A stretch of 64,000 nucleotides of DNA, taken from assembly GCA_002402825.1 (NCBI GenBank), contig DHGP01000018.1, forward strand, positions 14,601 to 78,600, written 5' to 3'. How positions within the stretch are numbered: the stretch's first letter is position 1; each line of letters starts with the position of its first letter. The notes under the pieces were generated by a model. It saw only the letters and a program-made list of their open reading frames with translations, ran no database searches and had not been told where the DNA came from. Origin of the DNA: Firmicutes bacterium UBA4795. GTDB lineage: Bacteria > Bacillota > Desulfotomaculia > Desulfotomaculales > Nap2-2B. The translations under genes and the position numbers were made by a program. Shown here piece by piece: positions 54,752-64,000 of this stretch.

Positions 54752-55693
54752 TTATTTTTTTGTTTTATTTTTTCGTTCTATTTCCTGATGGTACTTTTTA
54801 GCCGCGGTGGCTGCTATAGCACCATCAGCAACTGCCGTTACAATTTGACGTAAGTTCTTTTTTCGCACATCACCAGCCGCAAATAACCCTGGACATTTGG
54901 TCCTCATTTCCTCGTCAGTAACAACATACCCTTGCTCGTCTAATGTTGCCAGGTCTTTTACCAGTTCAGAATTGGGCTGTGTCCCACCATAAACAAAAAC
55001 TCCTGCCACCTCAAGATGCCGGCTTTCACCGGTACGCACATCTTTAACCTTAATTCCTGTTACCACTTCATCTCCGTGTATTTCCTTAACGGTATGATTT
55101 AAAATAAATTCTATCTTAGGATTTTCCTTGGCCCGGAGCAAGTTGATTATTGCTGCTTGTAGTTCTTCTCTTTTATGGATAAGATACACCTTAGCTGCAA
55201 AGTTAGTCAAAAACAAAGCTTCTTCAACCGCGGCGTCGCTACCGCCAACCACCGCAATATGCTTATCCCGAAAAAAGGCGCCGTCACAAGTAGCACAATA
55301 AGAAACCCCCCGGCCACGAAAATCATGTTCTCCTTTTACTTTTAGCAGCTTTGGTTGTGTGCCGGTAGCCAGGATGACGGTCTGCCCCTTTATTTCCTCG
55401 CTGCTTGTATTAACCATAAAGATACCGTTAGCCCAAGTTAGGGATTGTACTTGGTCAATAATAAATTTTACCCCAAAGTGATGGGCCTGCTTTTCCATTT
55501 GCGCCATCAGCTCAGGACCGCTAATCCCATCTGCAAAGCCAGGGTAATTTTCAACCAGGTATGCGGTTGCCGCTGTTCCGCCAGGGACTCCTCTTTCAAT
55601 TATAACGACGTCTAGATTAGCCCGGGCGGCGTAAATTCCTGCGGCCAAACCTGCGGGTCCGCCGCCAATAATGATGAGTTCTCTTTTTTCCAT
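54752..55693 (-). CDS. trxB: thioredoxin reductase
   Basis: NADPH-dependent flavoprotein disulfide reductase. FAD loop IIGGGPAGLAAGIYAARANL (8-27), redox CATCDGAFFRDK near 134, NADPH-side VVGGSDAAVEEALFL near 151, and PGLFAAGDVRKKNLRQIVTA near 270. Length is 313 aa. No thioredoxin gene is adjacent; it sits between pheA and thrB. Confidence 0.94.
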   Translation of the reverse strand: MEKRELIIIGGGPAGLAAGIYAARANLDVVIIERGVPGGTAATAYLVENYPGFADGISGPELMAQMEKQAHHFGVKFIIDQVQSLTWANGIFMVNTSSEEIKGQTVILATGTQPKLLKVKGEHDFRGRGVSYCATCDGAFFRDKHIAVVGGSDAAVEEALFLTNFAAKVYLIHKREELQAAIINLLRAKENPKIEFILNHTVKEIHGDEVVTGIKVKDVRTGESRHLEVAGVFVYGGTQPNSELVKDLATLDEQGYVVTDEEMRTKCPGLFAAGDVRKKNLRQIVTAVADGAIAATAAKKYHQEIERKNKTKK

Positions 55694-55721
55694 CTTGTTT
55701 TTACCTCCGCATATTTTGTTT

Positions 55722-56627
55722 TTATTGTTTAACTTCTAAAGCCCTTGCTCCTGTCAGGCTAGGTTCCAAAACCATGGTCTTAGCTGGCACCCCATTTTCT
55801 TTAAAGGTTTCTTTCATCACCTGGGCAATATGTTCTGGATTACTATCAACAAAAGCAGCTATAGCTGGGCCTGCTCCACTTAAGGTTACCCCTCGCGCTC
55901 CGGCCAGGCGAGCCGCAGCAAAAATTTTTTTCATTCCCGGAATAAGTTGGGCCCGGTAAGGCTGGTGAAGGCGGTCTTCCATAGCTGTAGCCAAAAAACT
56001 TAAATCTCCCTGGTGCAAGGCAGCTACTAACAAGGCTAACCGGCCCAAATTAAAAACCGCATCCTGTAAACTTACCTGTTGGGGTAACGCTTCACGTGAT
56101 TTTTTCGTTGCTAAGGGATAACCAGGAATGCCAATGATCACTCTTAACCCGGGAGGAGGTGAAATCTTCAGGCATTTTATTTCACTATCTACCGGAACAG
56201 AAACTAAAATTCCTCCGTAAATAGCCGGCGCCACGTTATCTGGGTGCCCTTCCATGTTTGCCGCCAGGGTAAGAATATCTTTTAAAGATAGCTTGCCGCC
56301 AGATAACGTATTGGCGCCAATTAAACCACCTACAATAGCGGCCGCGCTGCTTCCCAATCCCCTGGTCACCGGAATATGATTAATTAACTTTATTTTAAGA
56401 CCGTTAAGGGGATAGTTTATTTGCTTAAACAAGCGCCATACTGCCTGGTAGACAATGTTTCTTTCATCACGGGCTATTTCTTTTGCTCCTTCACCAATCA
56501 CTTCTATGGAAATGCCCGCGGCTTGTTGTTCTAGTTCAATAATATTATAAAGCTTAAGCGCCATTCCCAGGCAATCTAAACCGGGTCCAAGGTTAGCTGT
56601 GGTAGCAGGAACCTGGACGCGGACCAT
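55722..56627 (-). CDS. thrB: homoserine kinase
   Basis: GHMP-family kinase of threonine synthesis. VRVQVPATTANLGPGLDCLG (2-21), the phosphate loop PVTRGLGSSAAAIVGGLIGA near 87, and GVTLSGAGPAIAAFV near 252. Length is 301 aa. It follows hom after 14 nt on the same strand. thrC is not in the window. Confidence 0.95.
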   Translation of the reverse strand: MVRVQVPATTANLGPGLDCLGMALKLYNIIELEQQAAGISIEVIGEGAKEIARDERNIVYQAVWRLFKQINYPLNGLKIKLINHIPVTRGLGSSAAAIVGGLIGANTLSGGKLSLKDILTLAANMEGHPDNVAPAIYGGILVSVPVDSEIKCLKISPPPGLRVIIGIPGYPLATKKSREALPQQVSLQDAVFNLGRLALLVAALHQGDLSFLATAMEDRLHQPYRAQLIPGMKKIFAAARLAGARGVTLSGAGPAIAAFVDSNPEHIAQVMKETFKENGVPAKTMVLEPSLTGARALEVKQ

Positions 56628-56641
56628 AAAAATCCCCCATT

Positions 56642-57937
56642 TTAAACTTCTTCCCCTTCTACCCTAATAAAATTACATACTTCTTTAACTGCTGACAACT
56701 GGTTTATCAGATTTAGGGCTGCGCGGAAATTTTGTTCCTTAACCCGGTGGGTAACCAAAACAATTTCAGCCTGCTGGTCAAGGTTAAGCTTTTGAATTAC
56801 GGAAGCCAGACTAACCCTTTTATCCCCAAAAGCATAAGCTATGGAAGCCAATACTCCAGGACGGTCATCCACTATTAAGCGTAAATAATACTTACATTCA
56901 ACTTCTTCTATTGGTTTGATTTGTTTTTGAGCGTAACAGGTACACTTAATAATTCCCGGTACTTTATACAAACGGTGGCGAGCAGCGTCCATAATATCCG
57001 CAACCACTGCACTGCCTGTTGGTAACGCTCCGGCTCCCTGCCCGTAAAACATTGTATCCCCCGCCGCATCACCCCTGATGAAAATAGCGTTAAACACTTC
57101 ATTAACCGCCGCTAAAGGATGACTTTGGGGTATAAGAGCCGGATGTACCCGTACTTCCACCCCTTCCGGAGTTTCTTTGGCCATCCCCAACAACTTAATG
57201 ACATAGTTCAGTTCCCGGGCGTAATTAATGTCCCTGGCGGTTATACGGGTGATCCCCTCAACATATACATCGTTAATTGACACGCGGGTATTAAAAGCAA
57301 TAGAAGCTAAAATAGCAATTTTACGTGCTGCATCCAACCCTTCAATATCAGCTGTCGGATCTCTTTCTGCGTAACCTAACTCTTGTGCCTCGGATAAAGC
57401 GTTGGTAAAATTAACCCCCTGATAGCTCATTTTAGTTAAAATGTAATTGGTCGTACCGTTAATAATCCCAATAACCTCTTTAATCTGGTTTGCCGCCAGA
57501 CATTGCTTTAAGGGACGAATAATCGGAATACCGCCAGCTACACTGCCTTCAAAAAACAAATCTGCCTTCCCTGCGGCGGCAGCTTCAAAAAGTTCTTTTC
57601 CGTGTAAAGCAAGCAAATCTTTATTAGCGGTAACTACACTTTTACCACGTTCTAAAGCTGAAAGCACGTAATTTAAGGCCGGGTCTAGACCGCCTATTAA
57701 CTCCACCACAATTTCTATTTCAGGATCTTCTAAAATATCACGATAATCTTTGGTTAAAAGGGCCGGTTCAAGCTCCAGACCCCTGTTTTTCGCTAAATCA
57801 CGCACTAAAATACGGGTTACTTTAATTTCCGCCCCTACTTTTTGCGTAAGATTGTCTTTATTACCCGTCAGAATACGGTAAGTTCCTTGTCCTACAGTTC
57901 CTAAGCCCAATAAGCCTAATTTTATTATTGGAAACAA
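56642..57937 (-). CDS. hom: homoserine dehydrogenase
   Basis: Reduces aspartate semialdehyde to homoserine. NAD loop LGLLGLGTVGQGTYRIL, catalytic GIINGTTNYILTKMS near 165 and YAERDPTADIEGLDAARKIA near 195; a C-terminal ACT domain (about 350-430) gives feedback control. The start is uncertain. TTG 57937 has AAAGGAG at ideal spacing, ATG 57943 is too close to it, and an upstream TTG (57958) includes it. Confidence 0.93.
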   Translation of the reverse strand: MFPIIKLGLLGLGTVGQGTYRILTGNKDNLTQKVGAEIKVTRILVRDLAKNRGLELEPALLTKDYRDILEDPEIEIVVELIGGLDPALNYVLSALERGKSVVTANKDLLALHGKELFEAAAAGKADLFFEGSVAGGIPIIRPLKQCLAANQIKEVIGIINGTTNYILTKMSYQGVNFTNALSEAQELGYAERDPTADIEGLDAARKIAILASIAFNTRVSINDVYVEGITRITARDINYARELNYVIKLLGMAKETPEGVEVRVHPALIPQSHPLAAVNEVFNAIFIRGDAAGDTMFYGQGAGALPTGSAVVADIMDAARHRLYKVPGIIKCTCYAQKQIKPIEEVECKYYLRLIVDDRPGVLASIAYAFGDKRVSLASVIQKLNLDQQAEIVLVTHRVKEQNFRAALNLINQLSAVKEVCNFIRVEGEEV

Positions 57938-58051
57938 GCACATTACTCCTTTTACCAAAAAAAACTTAATGTGCTTATTATTATAACATTAAAGAATTTT
58001 AGAGGCAATGTTAGCTAATCAAAAATTCAATTAATTTATAAAGCTCAATAA

Positions 58052-59530
58052 TTATATAATAATACAAATTATACCACCACCCTCGTTAACAATACGCTGC
58101 ATAGTTTCTTGCAGTTTATATTGGGTATTTTCCGGTATCCGGTATAGTTTATTTTGAATACCCTCCCGCACTAGATCATGCAAGGATTTACCGAATATTT
58201 CTGACTGCCAGATTTTTTGGGGGTTTTCTTCAAATTCAGTCATCATGTAGCGCACCAATTCTTCACATTGTTTTTCCGTTCCAAAAATAGGAGTAATTTC
58301 AGTATCAATATTGGCCTTAATCAAGTGAATTGATGGGGCACTGGCTTTAAGTTTTACTCCAAAACGACTACCCTGTCTCATTAATTGGGGTTCTTCTAAA
58401 ATCAATTCGTCTATACCAGGAATAACCACTCCGTAGCCGGATTCTTTCACCTCCTCCAAGGCGCCGGCCACTTTATCGTACGCTCTTTTAGCCCCGGTCA
58501 ATTCCTTAAATAAACGGTATAGCGAACGTTCATCATCCACCCGAAAGCCTGTTTCCTCGCTTAACGCTTTAAAATACATTTCAGGTGGTGAGGATGCATC
58601 AATAACGGCTACACCGGTACCCATATTCATTTCGTTTAGTTTTGTTCCGGAAATAAAATCGTACTGCGCCAAATTTTCTACGGCACTATTAACGTCCCGT
58701 AAGCGCCGGATGTTTTGGACTGTTTCCTGAACAACCTGATCAAATTTTTCCCGTAACCAATGCTGAGAGTATAATTCCTCTATCCAAGAAGGTAAGTTAA
58801 TTTTTACTTCATTTACAGGGAATTCAAACAAGACATTTTCTAAAATAAATAAGATGTCTTGTTGGGTTAAGTGCAAACAATCCACAGGCAAAACAGGAAC
58901 GTCATATTTTTGGGATAAATCTTCCGCTAATTGAATAGTTTCAAAATAATCCGGGCTCGTGCTGTTTAGCAGCACTAAAAAGGGGCGGTTGATATCTTTA
59001 AATTCCGCAATAACCCTTTCTTCTGCCTCAACGTAATTCTCCCGTGGTATATCAGTTATGCTGCCATCAGTGGTTACCACAATGCCCATGGTGGAATGTT
59101 CAGAAATAACTTTACGCGTTCCCACCTCGGCTGCTTCCTGAAAAGGAATGGGTTCTTCAAACCACGGGGTGGTGACCATCCGCGGCCCGTTTTCTTCCTC
59201 TTCGTAACCAAGCGCTCCCTCCACCCGGTAGCCCACACAATCAATTAACCGTATTTTTACTTGAAGACCAGGTGCAATGCTTATTTCTACGGCCTCATTT
59301 GGTACAAATTTTGGTTCTGTGGTCATGATGGTTCTTCCCGCACCGCTTTGCGGCAATTCATCTTTAGCCCTTTCCTGATCGTAAGGATTTTTAATGTTGG
59401 GAATAACCAGTAGTTCCATAAAACGTTTAATAAAGGTTGATTTACCTGTACGTACTCCACCACTTACGCCCAAATAAATATCGCCACCAGTACGTTCAGC
59501 AATGTCCCGAAAAAGATCCGACTTTTCCAT
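58052..59530 (-). CDS. spoIVA: stage IV sporulation protein A
   Basis: The morphogenetic ATPase that polymerises on the forespore to form the basement layer of the coat. Walker A GVSGGVRTGKSTFIKRFMEL lies at residues 18-37, and TTDGSITDIPRENYVEAEER near 152. The C-terminal end GGGIICIII is the conserved hydrophobic membrane and SpoVM-binding tip. Length is 492 aa. It is the clearest evidence that the organism forms endospores. Confidence 0.97.
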   Translation of the reverse strand: MEKSDLFRDIAERTGGDIYLGVSGGVRTGKSTFIKRFMELLVIPNIKNPYDQERAKDELPQSGAGRTIMTTEPKFVPNEAVEISIAPGLQVKIRLIDCVGYRVEGALGYEEEENGPRMVTTPWFEEPIPFQEAAEVGTRKVISEHSTMGIVVTTDGSITDIPRENYVEAEERVIAEFKDINRPFLVLLNSTSPDYFETIQLAEDLSQKYDVPVLPVDCLHLTQQDILFILENVLFEFPVNEVKINLPSWIEELYSQHWLREKFDQVVQETVQNIRRLRDVNSAVENLAQYDFISGTKLNEMNMGTGVAVIDASSPPEMYFKALSEETGFRVDDERSLYRLFKELTGAKRAYDKVAGALEEVKESGYGVVIPGIDELILEEPQLMRQGSRFGVKLKASAPSIHLIKANIDTEITPIFGTEKQCEELVRYMMTEFEENPQKIWQSEIFGKSLHDLVREGIQNKLYRIPENTQYKLQETMQRIVNEGGGIICIII

Positions 59531-59755
59531 GCCTAATACTCCTTTCTAAAAAATGAAATTTTCACTGGCATACATTAACAATAATATATATATGAGCCTG
59601 GCAACAGAATATAACTTTGACCAAAATAAACTGGATCTTTATTTTTAATTTTTTTTAAAAGAAGGAGATTAGCAAAGATTGTCGAACAATTTATTATAAT
59701 AAAGAAGTTGGCAGAGAAAGTGAGGTGATTCAAGGCGCATTTACTAAGGGCCCTG

Positions 59756-60379
59756 TTGGTAGTATTGTTGAGTGCGGCTTTATTTCCCCTAAGCGCTATG
59801 GCTGATGTTTACGTTGTTAAAAAGGGAGATACTTTATATTCCATAGCCCTTAAGAATAATACTACCGTAAGCGCTTTACAAGATAAAAATAATTTAAAAG
59901 ACACATCTATTTTTACAGGACAAAAATTAAATATATCTGTTGTATCTACCGCTTACCATTCATCCTTAACAACAGACAGCGTATCACGTGGGATAAGTTT
60001 TTCGGGTGTACGTACGATTTTAGAAAAAGCTTTATCTTTGTTGGGAAGCAGGTATGCGTATGGCGCTAGCGGACCTAGGGCATTTGATTGTTCTGGTTTT
60101 ACTTCTTATGTTTTTAAAAGTCTTGGTTTTAACCTGCCTCATAATGCTGCTGCCCAAGCTGCCTTTGGTAAACCAGTAAGCAAGGCAGAGCTTTTACCCG
60201 GAGATTTGGTTTTCTTTAGTTATTACGGTAATAGAGGCATCAACCACGTAGGAATTTACAGCGGCAATAACAAGTTCATTCATGCATCCTCTTCTTCCAG
60301 AGGGGTAATTTATTCCTCATTACGAGACGCTTATTATCAAAATAATTACCGGGGAGCAAGAAGGGTACTTTATAAGTAA
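59756..60379 (+). CDS. secreted LysM-NlpC/P60 peptidoglycan hydrolase
   Basis: A signal peptide (VVLLSAALFPLSAMA) is followed by one LysM repeat (YVVKKGDTLYSIALKNN, about 22-62). The NlpC/P60 domain has the catalytic Cys of AFDCSGFTSYVFKSLGF near 104 and His of GINHVGIYSGNNKFIHA near 161. It probably cleaves gamma-D-Glu-DAP bonds. The TTG start gives a signal peptide with no positive charges. The frame is open 27 nt further upstream (KAHLLRAL) without a canonical start codon. Confidence 0.88.
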   Translation: MVVLLSAALFPLSAMADVYVVKKGDTLYSIALKNNTTVSALQDKNNLKDTSIFTGQKLNISVVSTAYHSSLTTDSVSRGISFSGVRTILEKALSLLGSRYAYGASGPRAFDCSGFTSYVFKSLGFNLPHNAAAQAAFGKPVSKAELLPGDLVFFSYYGNRGINHVGIYSGNNKFIHASSSSRGVIYSSLRDAYYQNNYRGARRVLYK

Positions 60380-60388
60380 CTTTTATCG

Positions 60389-60520
60389 TAACTACTCAGG
60401 TTCATAGGGGCAAAGGCACAGAGGCACAAAGTTTTTTTGCCAGACTTGCAGATCTCTATACGTTTTCATTTCACTTTAGACCTTTGTGCTTTTGAACCTA
60501 TGTGCCTACCTAAGTAGTTA
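60389..60520. repeat. MITE-like imperfect inverted repeat
   Basis: TAACTACTCAGG (60389-60400) and CCTAAGTAGTTA (60509-60520) are terminal inverted repeats. Inner arms with CATAGG and GGCACAGAGGCACAAAG match the inverse of CTTTGTGC...CCTATGTGCC. No protein is encoded. The stretch to 60797 also contains a terminator and a strong minus-strand Shine-Dalgarno without a gene. Confidence 0.7.
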
Positions 60521-60554
60521 CCTATTATCATAATATCTTATCTTTTCCAGATAA

Positions 60555-60584
60555 TTTAAGGCGTCTTATAATAGACGCCTTAAA
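60555..60584. terminator. strong symmetric hairpin
   Basis: TTTAAGGCGTCT (60555-60566) and AGACGCCTTAAA (60573-60584), perfect 12-bp arms with a 6-nt loop. A/T-rich flanks let it work in either direction; it lies between convergent units. Confidence 0.75.
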
Positions 60585-60726
60585 ATTTACCTCTTTTGCT
60601 TACCTTATCCTTATTTTTATGCTTATTTATCCCTTTAGTACATTCATTTACCTTTAACGCTTACTTTAAAAACCAAATTCATTTACGTCAACTTTACAGC
60701 TATACGTTAAAAACCTAACCCATTTC

Positions 60727-60737
60727 TCACCTCCTTA
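60727..60737 (-). promoter_or_regulatory. strong Shine-Dalgarno without a usable ORF
   Basis: On the minus strand TAAGGAGGTGA is followed by GAAATG, but ATG is read as Met-Gly-stop. TATAAT at 60753-60758 (minus) could be a -10 upstream. The downstream hairpin at 60555-60584 could end the transcript. Confidence 0.4.
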
Positions 60738-60797
60738 CGTCTAATATTGTTATATTATATGACTAACTAGAACTCATCTTGCCTGGTAATTTTTGAT

Positions 60798-61628
60798 TTA
60801 TTCACCAAGTAAAGTAGGGTAGCGCAGTTGAGGACAGTTACATTCCGGATCAAGCTTTATATTGCGTAAGGCGTAAAGCAAAATTTTTCCTATCCGCGGG
60901 GCTTCCTGATAAAAGATTTTACTTAGCGTATTATGCTGCCAATCTTCAACAACCCCTTCGGCATAATTGGCGACTATATCTATTCTAGCGTAACAGGCAG
61001 CTATTTCTCTAGCCAGATATACTTCCGGACACATGCTTTGCCCTACTATATCGGCCCCTAAATGTCCCAACATGGCAATTTCCGCCGGGCTCTCAAAGTG
61101 GCGGCCGTCGGTGACGGCGTATATGCCGCGGTCAAAAACACGTCCTGTTCCATCTGCATTACACAACCGGGCAGCTTCTATCAAGTTACTTCTGATTTGC
61201 GGACAAACAGACTGGCGCATAGCCAAAAGATAATCAGAGCTTAACTCTATATCTTTGCGCAAGGAAAAATCCAGGTAATCAGAAGATATAACCAGGTCAT
61301 ATGGGTTTAAAAGGTGGTTTATAGAGCCCACGCCACCTTCGGCAATAATCTTTTTCACCCCGGCTTCTTTTAGCACCCAGAATAACTGTAGTGAAGCATG
61401 TCCCCGCTTAATTCCTTTTCGCCACCCGTGTATTTTAGCGTGAAGTACTTTTTTGTCTTCAAAAATAAACAATTTAAACCGCGGACTTTCTCCGTATGGA
61501 GTATCGAAAACCAAATTATTTTTTAGTATCTTTAAGCCAGGAAAATTCAGGTCTTCGGGAAAGTTACTTCCGTACGTCCCTGAACCGCCAATTATAGCAA
61601 AATCTACCTGAGGAATTTCCTGGTACAT
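60798..61628 (-). CDS. mtnP: MTAP-family nucleoside phosphorylase (methylthioadenosine/methylthioinosine type)
   Basis: Phosphorolysis of methylthio-purine nucleosides or a related purine nucleoside. FAIIGGSGTYGSNFPEDL (9-26), HAKIHGWRKGIKRGHASLQL near 65, EGGVGSINHLLNPYDLVISS near 97, and VGQSMCPEVYLAREIAACYA near 195 are MTAP-family motifs. I chose ATG 61628 (277 aa) over TTG 61634 because AAGGTGA then lies 9 nt upstream. Substrate choice cannot be read directly. Confidence 0.85.
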   Translation of the reverse strand: MYQEIPQVDFAIIGGSGTYGSNFPEDLNFPGLKILKNNLVFDTPYGESPRFKLFIFEDKKVLHAKIHGWRKGIKRGHASLQLFWVLKEAGVKKIIAEGGVGSINHLLNPYDLVISSDYLDFSLRKDIELSSDYLLAMRQSVCPQIRSNLIEAARLCNADGTGRVFDRGIYAVTDGRHFESPAEIAMLGHLGADIVGQSMCPEVYLAREIAACYARIDIVANYAEGVVEDWQHNTLSKIFYQEAPRIGKILLYALRNIKLDPECNCPQLRYPTLLGE

Positions 61629-61694
61629 AAACAATCACCTTATTAGTACCTTTTAGTACGTTATTATTAATTAATCAAAAATAAATAAGCAGAG

Positions 61695-61737
61695 CAGGCT
61701 TCTAGCCTGTTTAAGTAAGGCAGGCTTCTAGCCTGCC
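61695..61737. repeat. tandem CAGGCTTCTAGCCTG palindromes after adk
   Basis: CAGGCTTCTAGCCTG at 61695-61709 and GGCAGGCTTCTAGCCTGCC at 61719-61737, two copies in tandem. The second abuts the adk stop codon and can fold as a terminator for adk (minus strand). These are likely members of a dispersed palindrome family. Confidence 0.85.
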
Positions 61738-61740
61738 CTT

Positions 61741-62445
<705 letters not shown>

Positions 62446-62455
62446 CTAAAAATAA

Positions 62456-62532
<77 letters not shown>

Positions 62533-62570
62533 CCTAACAAGTTTATTATGCTACAATTCTTCCTTAAAAG

Positions 62571-63083
62571 TCAAGACCGGGAGTCCTGGGCTTCAAAACT
62601 AATAAAACGTAGAGCTTGTTCGAAAAAAGGCTTTACAAGCATAAATTTATCCTGGGCTGAAGGAGTTTCTGACTTAAAATAAGCTAAAAGTTCTTTTTTA
62701 AAAGAACCAATTTTTTGCCAGGCCGCATATGTTTTTTTCTCCCCTCCGTTAAATAAAAACGAGAGCTCTTTTTGATCAATCAGGCCGGTATCTGTTAAGA
62801 TATTAATTAAACCAGTTACTAACCAGCTAGCAATTATTTCTTTTTCGGTTAATTCTTCAGCCTTTGCATATTCTTTTCGGTCTTGAATTTGAGCTAAAAG
62901 AAAATTAAACAGCACATAAACATCATCTTCCTGTAAAATATTTAATGATTCGACGGCTAGAGCAGTTACTGCCTTAGCGCTTACTTTTTGCGTTAAACTT
63001 TCTCCATAACTCATACCAATAACCTTACATATTTCTTTTACTTTTTCCGCCGTCCAAAGGTCCAGGTTACAACAACCGTACAA
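62571..63083 (-). CDS. hypothetical protein, helical
   Basis: 170 aa, mostly helical by eye, no signal peptide or membrane segment, no motif I recognise. It has a Cys pair near the start (YGCCNLDLW). The TTG start has GGAGGG 7 nt upstream, which supports a real gene. It lies between tRNA-Pro and the nuclease gene on the same strand. Confidence 0.65.
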   Translation of the reverse strand: MYGCCNLDLWTAEKVKEICKVIGMSYGESLTQKVSAKAVTALAVESLNILQEDDVYVLFNFLLAQIQDRKEYAKAEELTEKEIIASWLVTGLINILTDTGLIDQKELSFLFNGGEKKTYAAWQKIGSFKKELLAYFKSETPSAQDKFMLVKPFFEQALRFISFEAQDSRS

Positions 63084-63194
63084 TTTTTCAACCCTCCATT
63101 TTAACAGGCTAATTTGTTATTATTAGTCGGTAATGATTTTTTTTAAAATTTATTATACCAAACAATATCCCTGCATTCCAATTAAACTTTTATC

Positions 63195-63857
63195 CTAACC
63201 CGTTTCAGTATTTGCCTTGTTGGAACTGAAAGCTGGCGCTGGCGCCTTTATAGTTCCCCACAGTCCTTTTTCCGCTTCCCTTGCCTCCTTTTGGAATTCT
63301 ACAAACATATCCGCATACTTTACATTTGGCGGAACAGTCATTATCCGAGCCATGCCAACCAGGAGTAACGTGGCGTTAAACATTGCCTTCCGCACCTCGG
63401 TCTTTGAGTTATCACGAGGCGGCACAAGCCACACGTAAGCTAAGAGACGACCGTATTTGTCCCACTGGGCTACGTCAAGTTCTAGGTAAATGGTTTTATC
63501 AGCCAACTTTTTCCTGGTGTATGTTGCCGCTACTTTTCCGTACAGCTCTATTGGGCGAGTGCTCTCCGGGGTATCTATACCAATGAGGCGTACTTTTTCC
63601 TTACGGCCGTTTTCTAGACGCACATGGATCGTATCCCCATCCACTACGTAAATGACGGTGGCCTTAAGAACAGGTAAGCCTTTTCCTTCAGGCAAGGCAG
63701 TTGCAGGAGGTTTTTCCACTGCCCCAGGCTTATTTTCAATCTGTTCATTCATTTCCCCCGGTGCTTCCGGAGTAACAACTCCTTTCCTGCAACCCGCAGG
63801 AAAAATCAATAAAATCATTAAAATTATAAAGAGGCGAACCAAAAGTATTTTAGGCAT
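63195..63857 (-). CDS. lipoprotein thermonuclease (SNase family)
   Basis: Secreted, membrane-anchored nuclease: signal peptide with lipobox FPAGC (Cys at 23), a Pro/Glu-rich linker to about 63, then the SNase fold. Key residues: VVDGDTIHVRLENGRKEKVR (near 71-90; D and first Arg), LIGIDTPEST (D/E), and AQWDKYGRLLAYVWL. Length is 220 aa. It may scavenge extracellular DNA. Confidence 0.92.
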   Translation of the reverse strand: MPKILLVRLFIILMILLIFPAGCRKGVVTPEAPGEMNEQIENKPGAVEKPPATALPEGKGLPVLKATVIYVVDGDTIHVRLENGRKEKVRLIGIDTPESTRPIELYGKVAATYTRKKLADKTIYLELDVAQWDKYGRLLAYVWLVPPRDNSKTEVRKAMFNATLLLVGMARIMTVPPNVKYADMFVEFQKEAREAEKGLWGTIKAPAPAFSSNKANTETG

Positions 63858-63894
63858 AATATTATGCTTGCACCACTAATTCAAAAAATATATC

Positions 63895-63923
63895 TTGTTT
63901 TGCCGGTTTTTTTATATTATACT
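63895..63923 (+). promoter_or_regulatory. promoter of the truncated tRNA gene
   Basis: TTGTTT (63895-63900), 17-bp spacer, TATACT (63918-63923), 46 nt before the tRNA. Confidence 0.5.
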
Positions 63924-63969
63924 ATGTTAGGCAATAGGATAGCCGGTAAAAATAACTTTGTTCCAATAT

Positions 63970-64000
63970 GTCCCAGTAGCTCAGCAGGATAGAGCAACGG
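63970..64000 (+). tRNA. tRNA, partial at window end (probably Arg)
   Basis: GTCCCAGTAGCTCAGCAGGA then TAGAGCAACGG covers the 5' acceptor strand, D arm and start of the anticodon stem. The D arm and AACGG stem resemble bacterial tRNA-Arg, but the anticodon is outside the window. Confidence 0.7.

Overview
The window is chromosomal DNA of an endospore-forming, Gram-positive, probably anaerobic member of the Bacillota (Clostridia; gene order most like the Peptococcaceae/Desulfotomaculum group; the taxon is inferred from gene content and order only). The evidence is a full division and cell wall (dcw) cluster of the mraZ-rsmH-ftsL-spoVD type, the sporulation genes spoIVA and spoVB, paired DUF881 genes followed by sbp, a MurE with the DNPR motif typical of meso-DAP ligases, frequent TTG/GTG starts behind strong Shine-Dalgarno sequences, a selenocysteine tRNA, and an ETF/acyl-CoA dehydrogenase cluster.

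Layout. (1) 1-2990, minus strand: polyprenyl diphosphate synthase, precorrin-2 dehydrogenase, hemA. (2) 3090-5613: promoter and selenocysteine tRNA, then a cobalamin riboswitch leading sucCD. (3) 5614-13200, accessory region: fragments of three insertion sequence families, corA, a broken toxin-antitoxin pair, and a decayed type I restriction-modification locus (hsdR fragment, intact hsdS, hsdM with two frameshifts). A REP-associated tyrosine transposase sits inside this locus together with its probable palindromes. (4) 13300-18714: MoxR/VWA pair, D,D-carboxypeptidase, MetE-like zinc methyltransferase, PHP phosphatase. (5) 18841-38719: dcw cluster from a MraZ operator to ftsZ (mraZ rsmH ftsL spoVD murE murF mraY murD ftsW murG murC murB murA ftsQ, two DUF881 genes, sbp, ftsZ); ftsA is absent. 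(6) 38735-49399: SpoVB-like flippase (minus), an EF-G paralogue, and argC-J-B-D-F-G without argH. (7) 49518-53848: coiled-coil PD-(D/E)XK-like protein, etfB-etfA-acyl-CoA dehydrogenase, DUF151 nuclease. (8) 53845-59530, minus: pheA, trxB, thrB, hom, spoIVA. (9) 59700-64000: LysM-NlpC/P60 hydrolase, MTAP-family phosphorylase, adk, tRNA-Pro(CGG), an unknown gene, a lipoprotein nuclease, and the first 31 nt of a tRNA, probably Arg.

The most unusual signal is a set of small palindromic repeats that have entered protein-coding genes in frame. One ~32-bp family lies in the same orientation and reading frame in ftsQ, the second DUF881 gene and the EF-G paralogue, adding a QASGRQDAYPT-like peptide to each. 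Other families lie in frame in dacF, murD, probably murB, and the transposase gene itself. Copies related to the dacF, murD and transposase inserts also lie in intergenic gaps (argJ-argB, mraY-murD, hsdR-hsdS, argD-argF-argG). These resemble the Rickettsia palindromic elements and appear to be tolerated in essential division and wall proteins. The window also holds a murD whose only well-placed start is ATA, an acyl-CoA dehydrogenase with Asp where the family usually has its catalytic Glu, and a strong Shine-Dalgarno at 60727-60737 (minus) with no usable ORF behind it.
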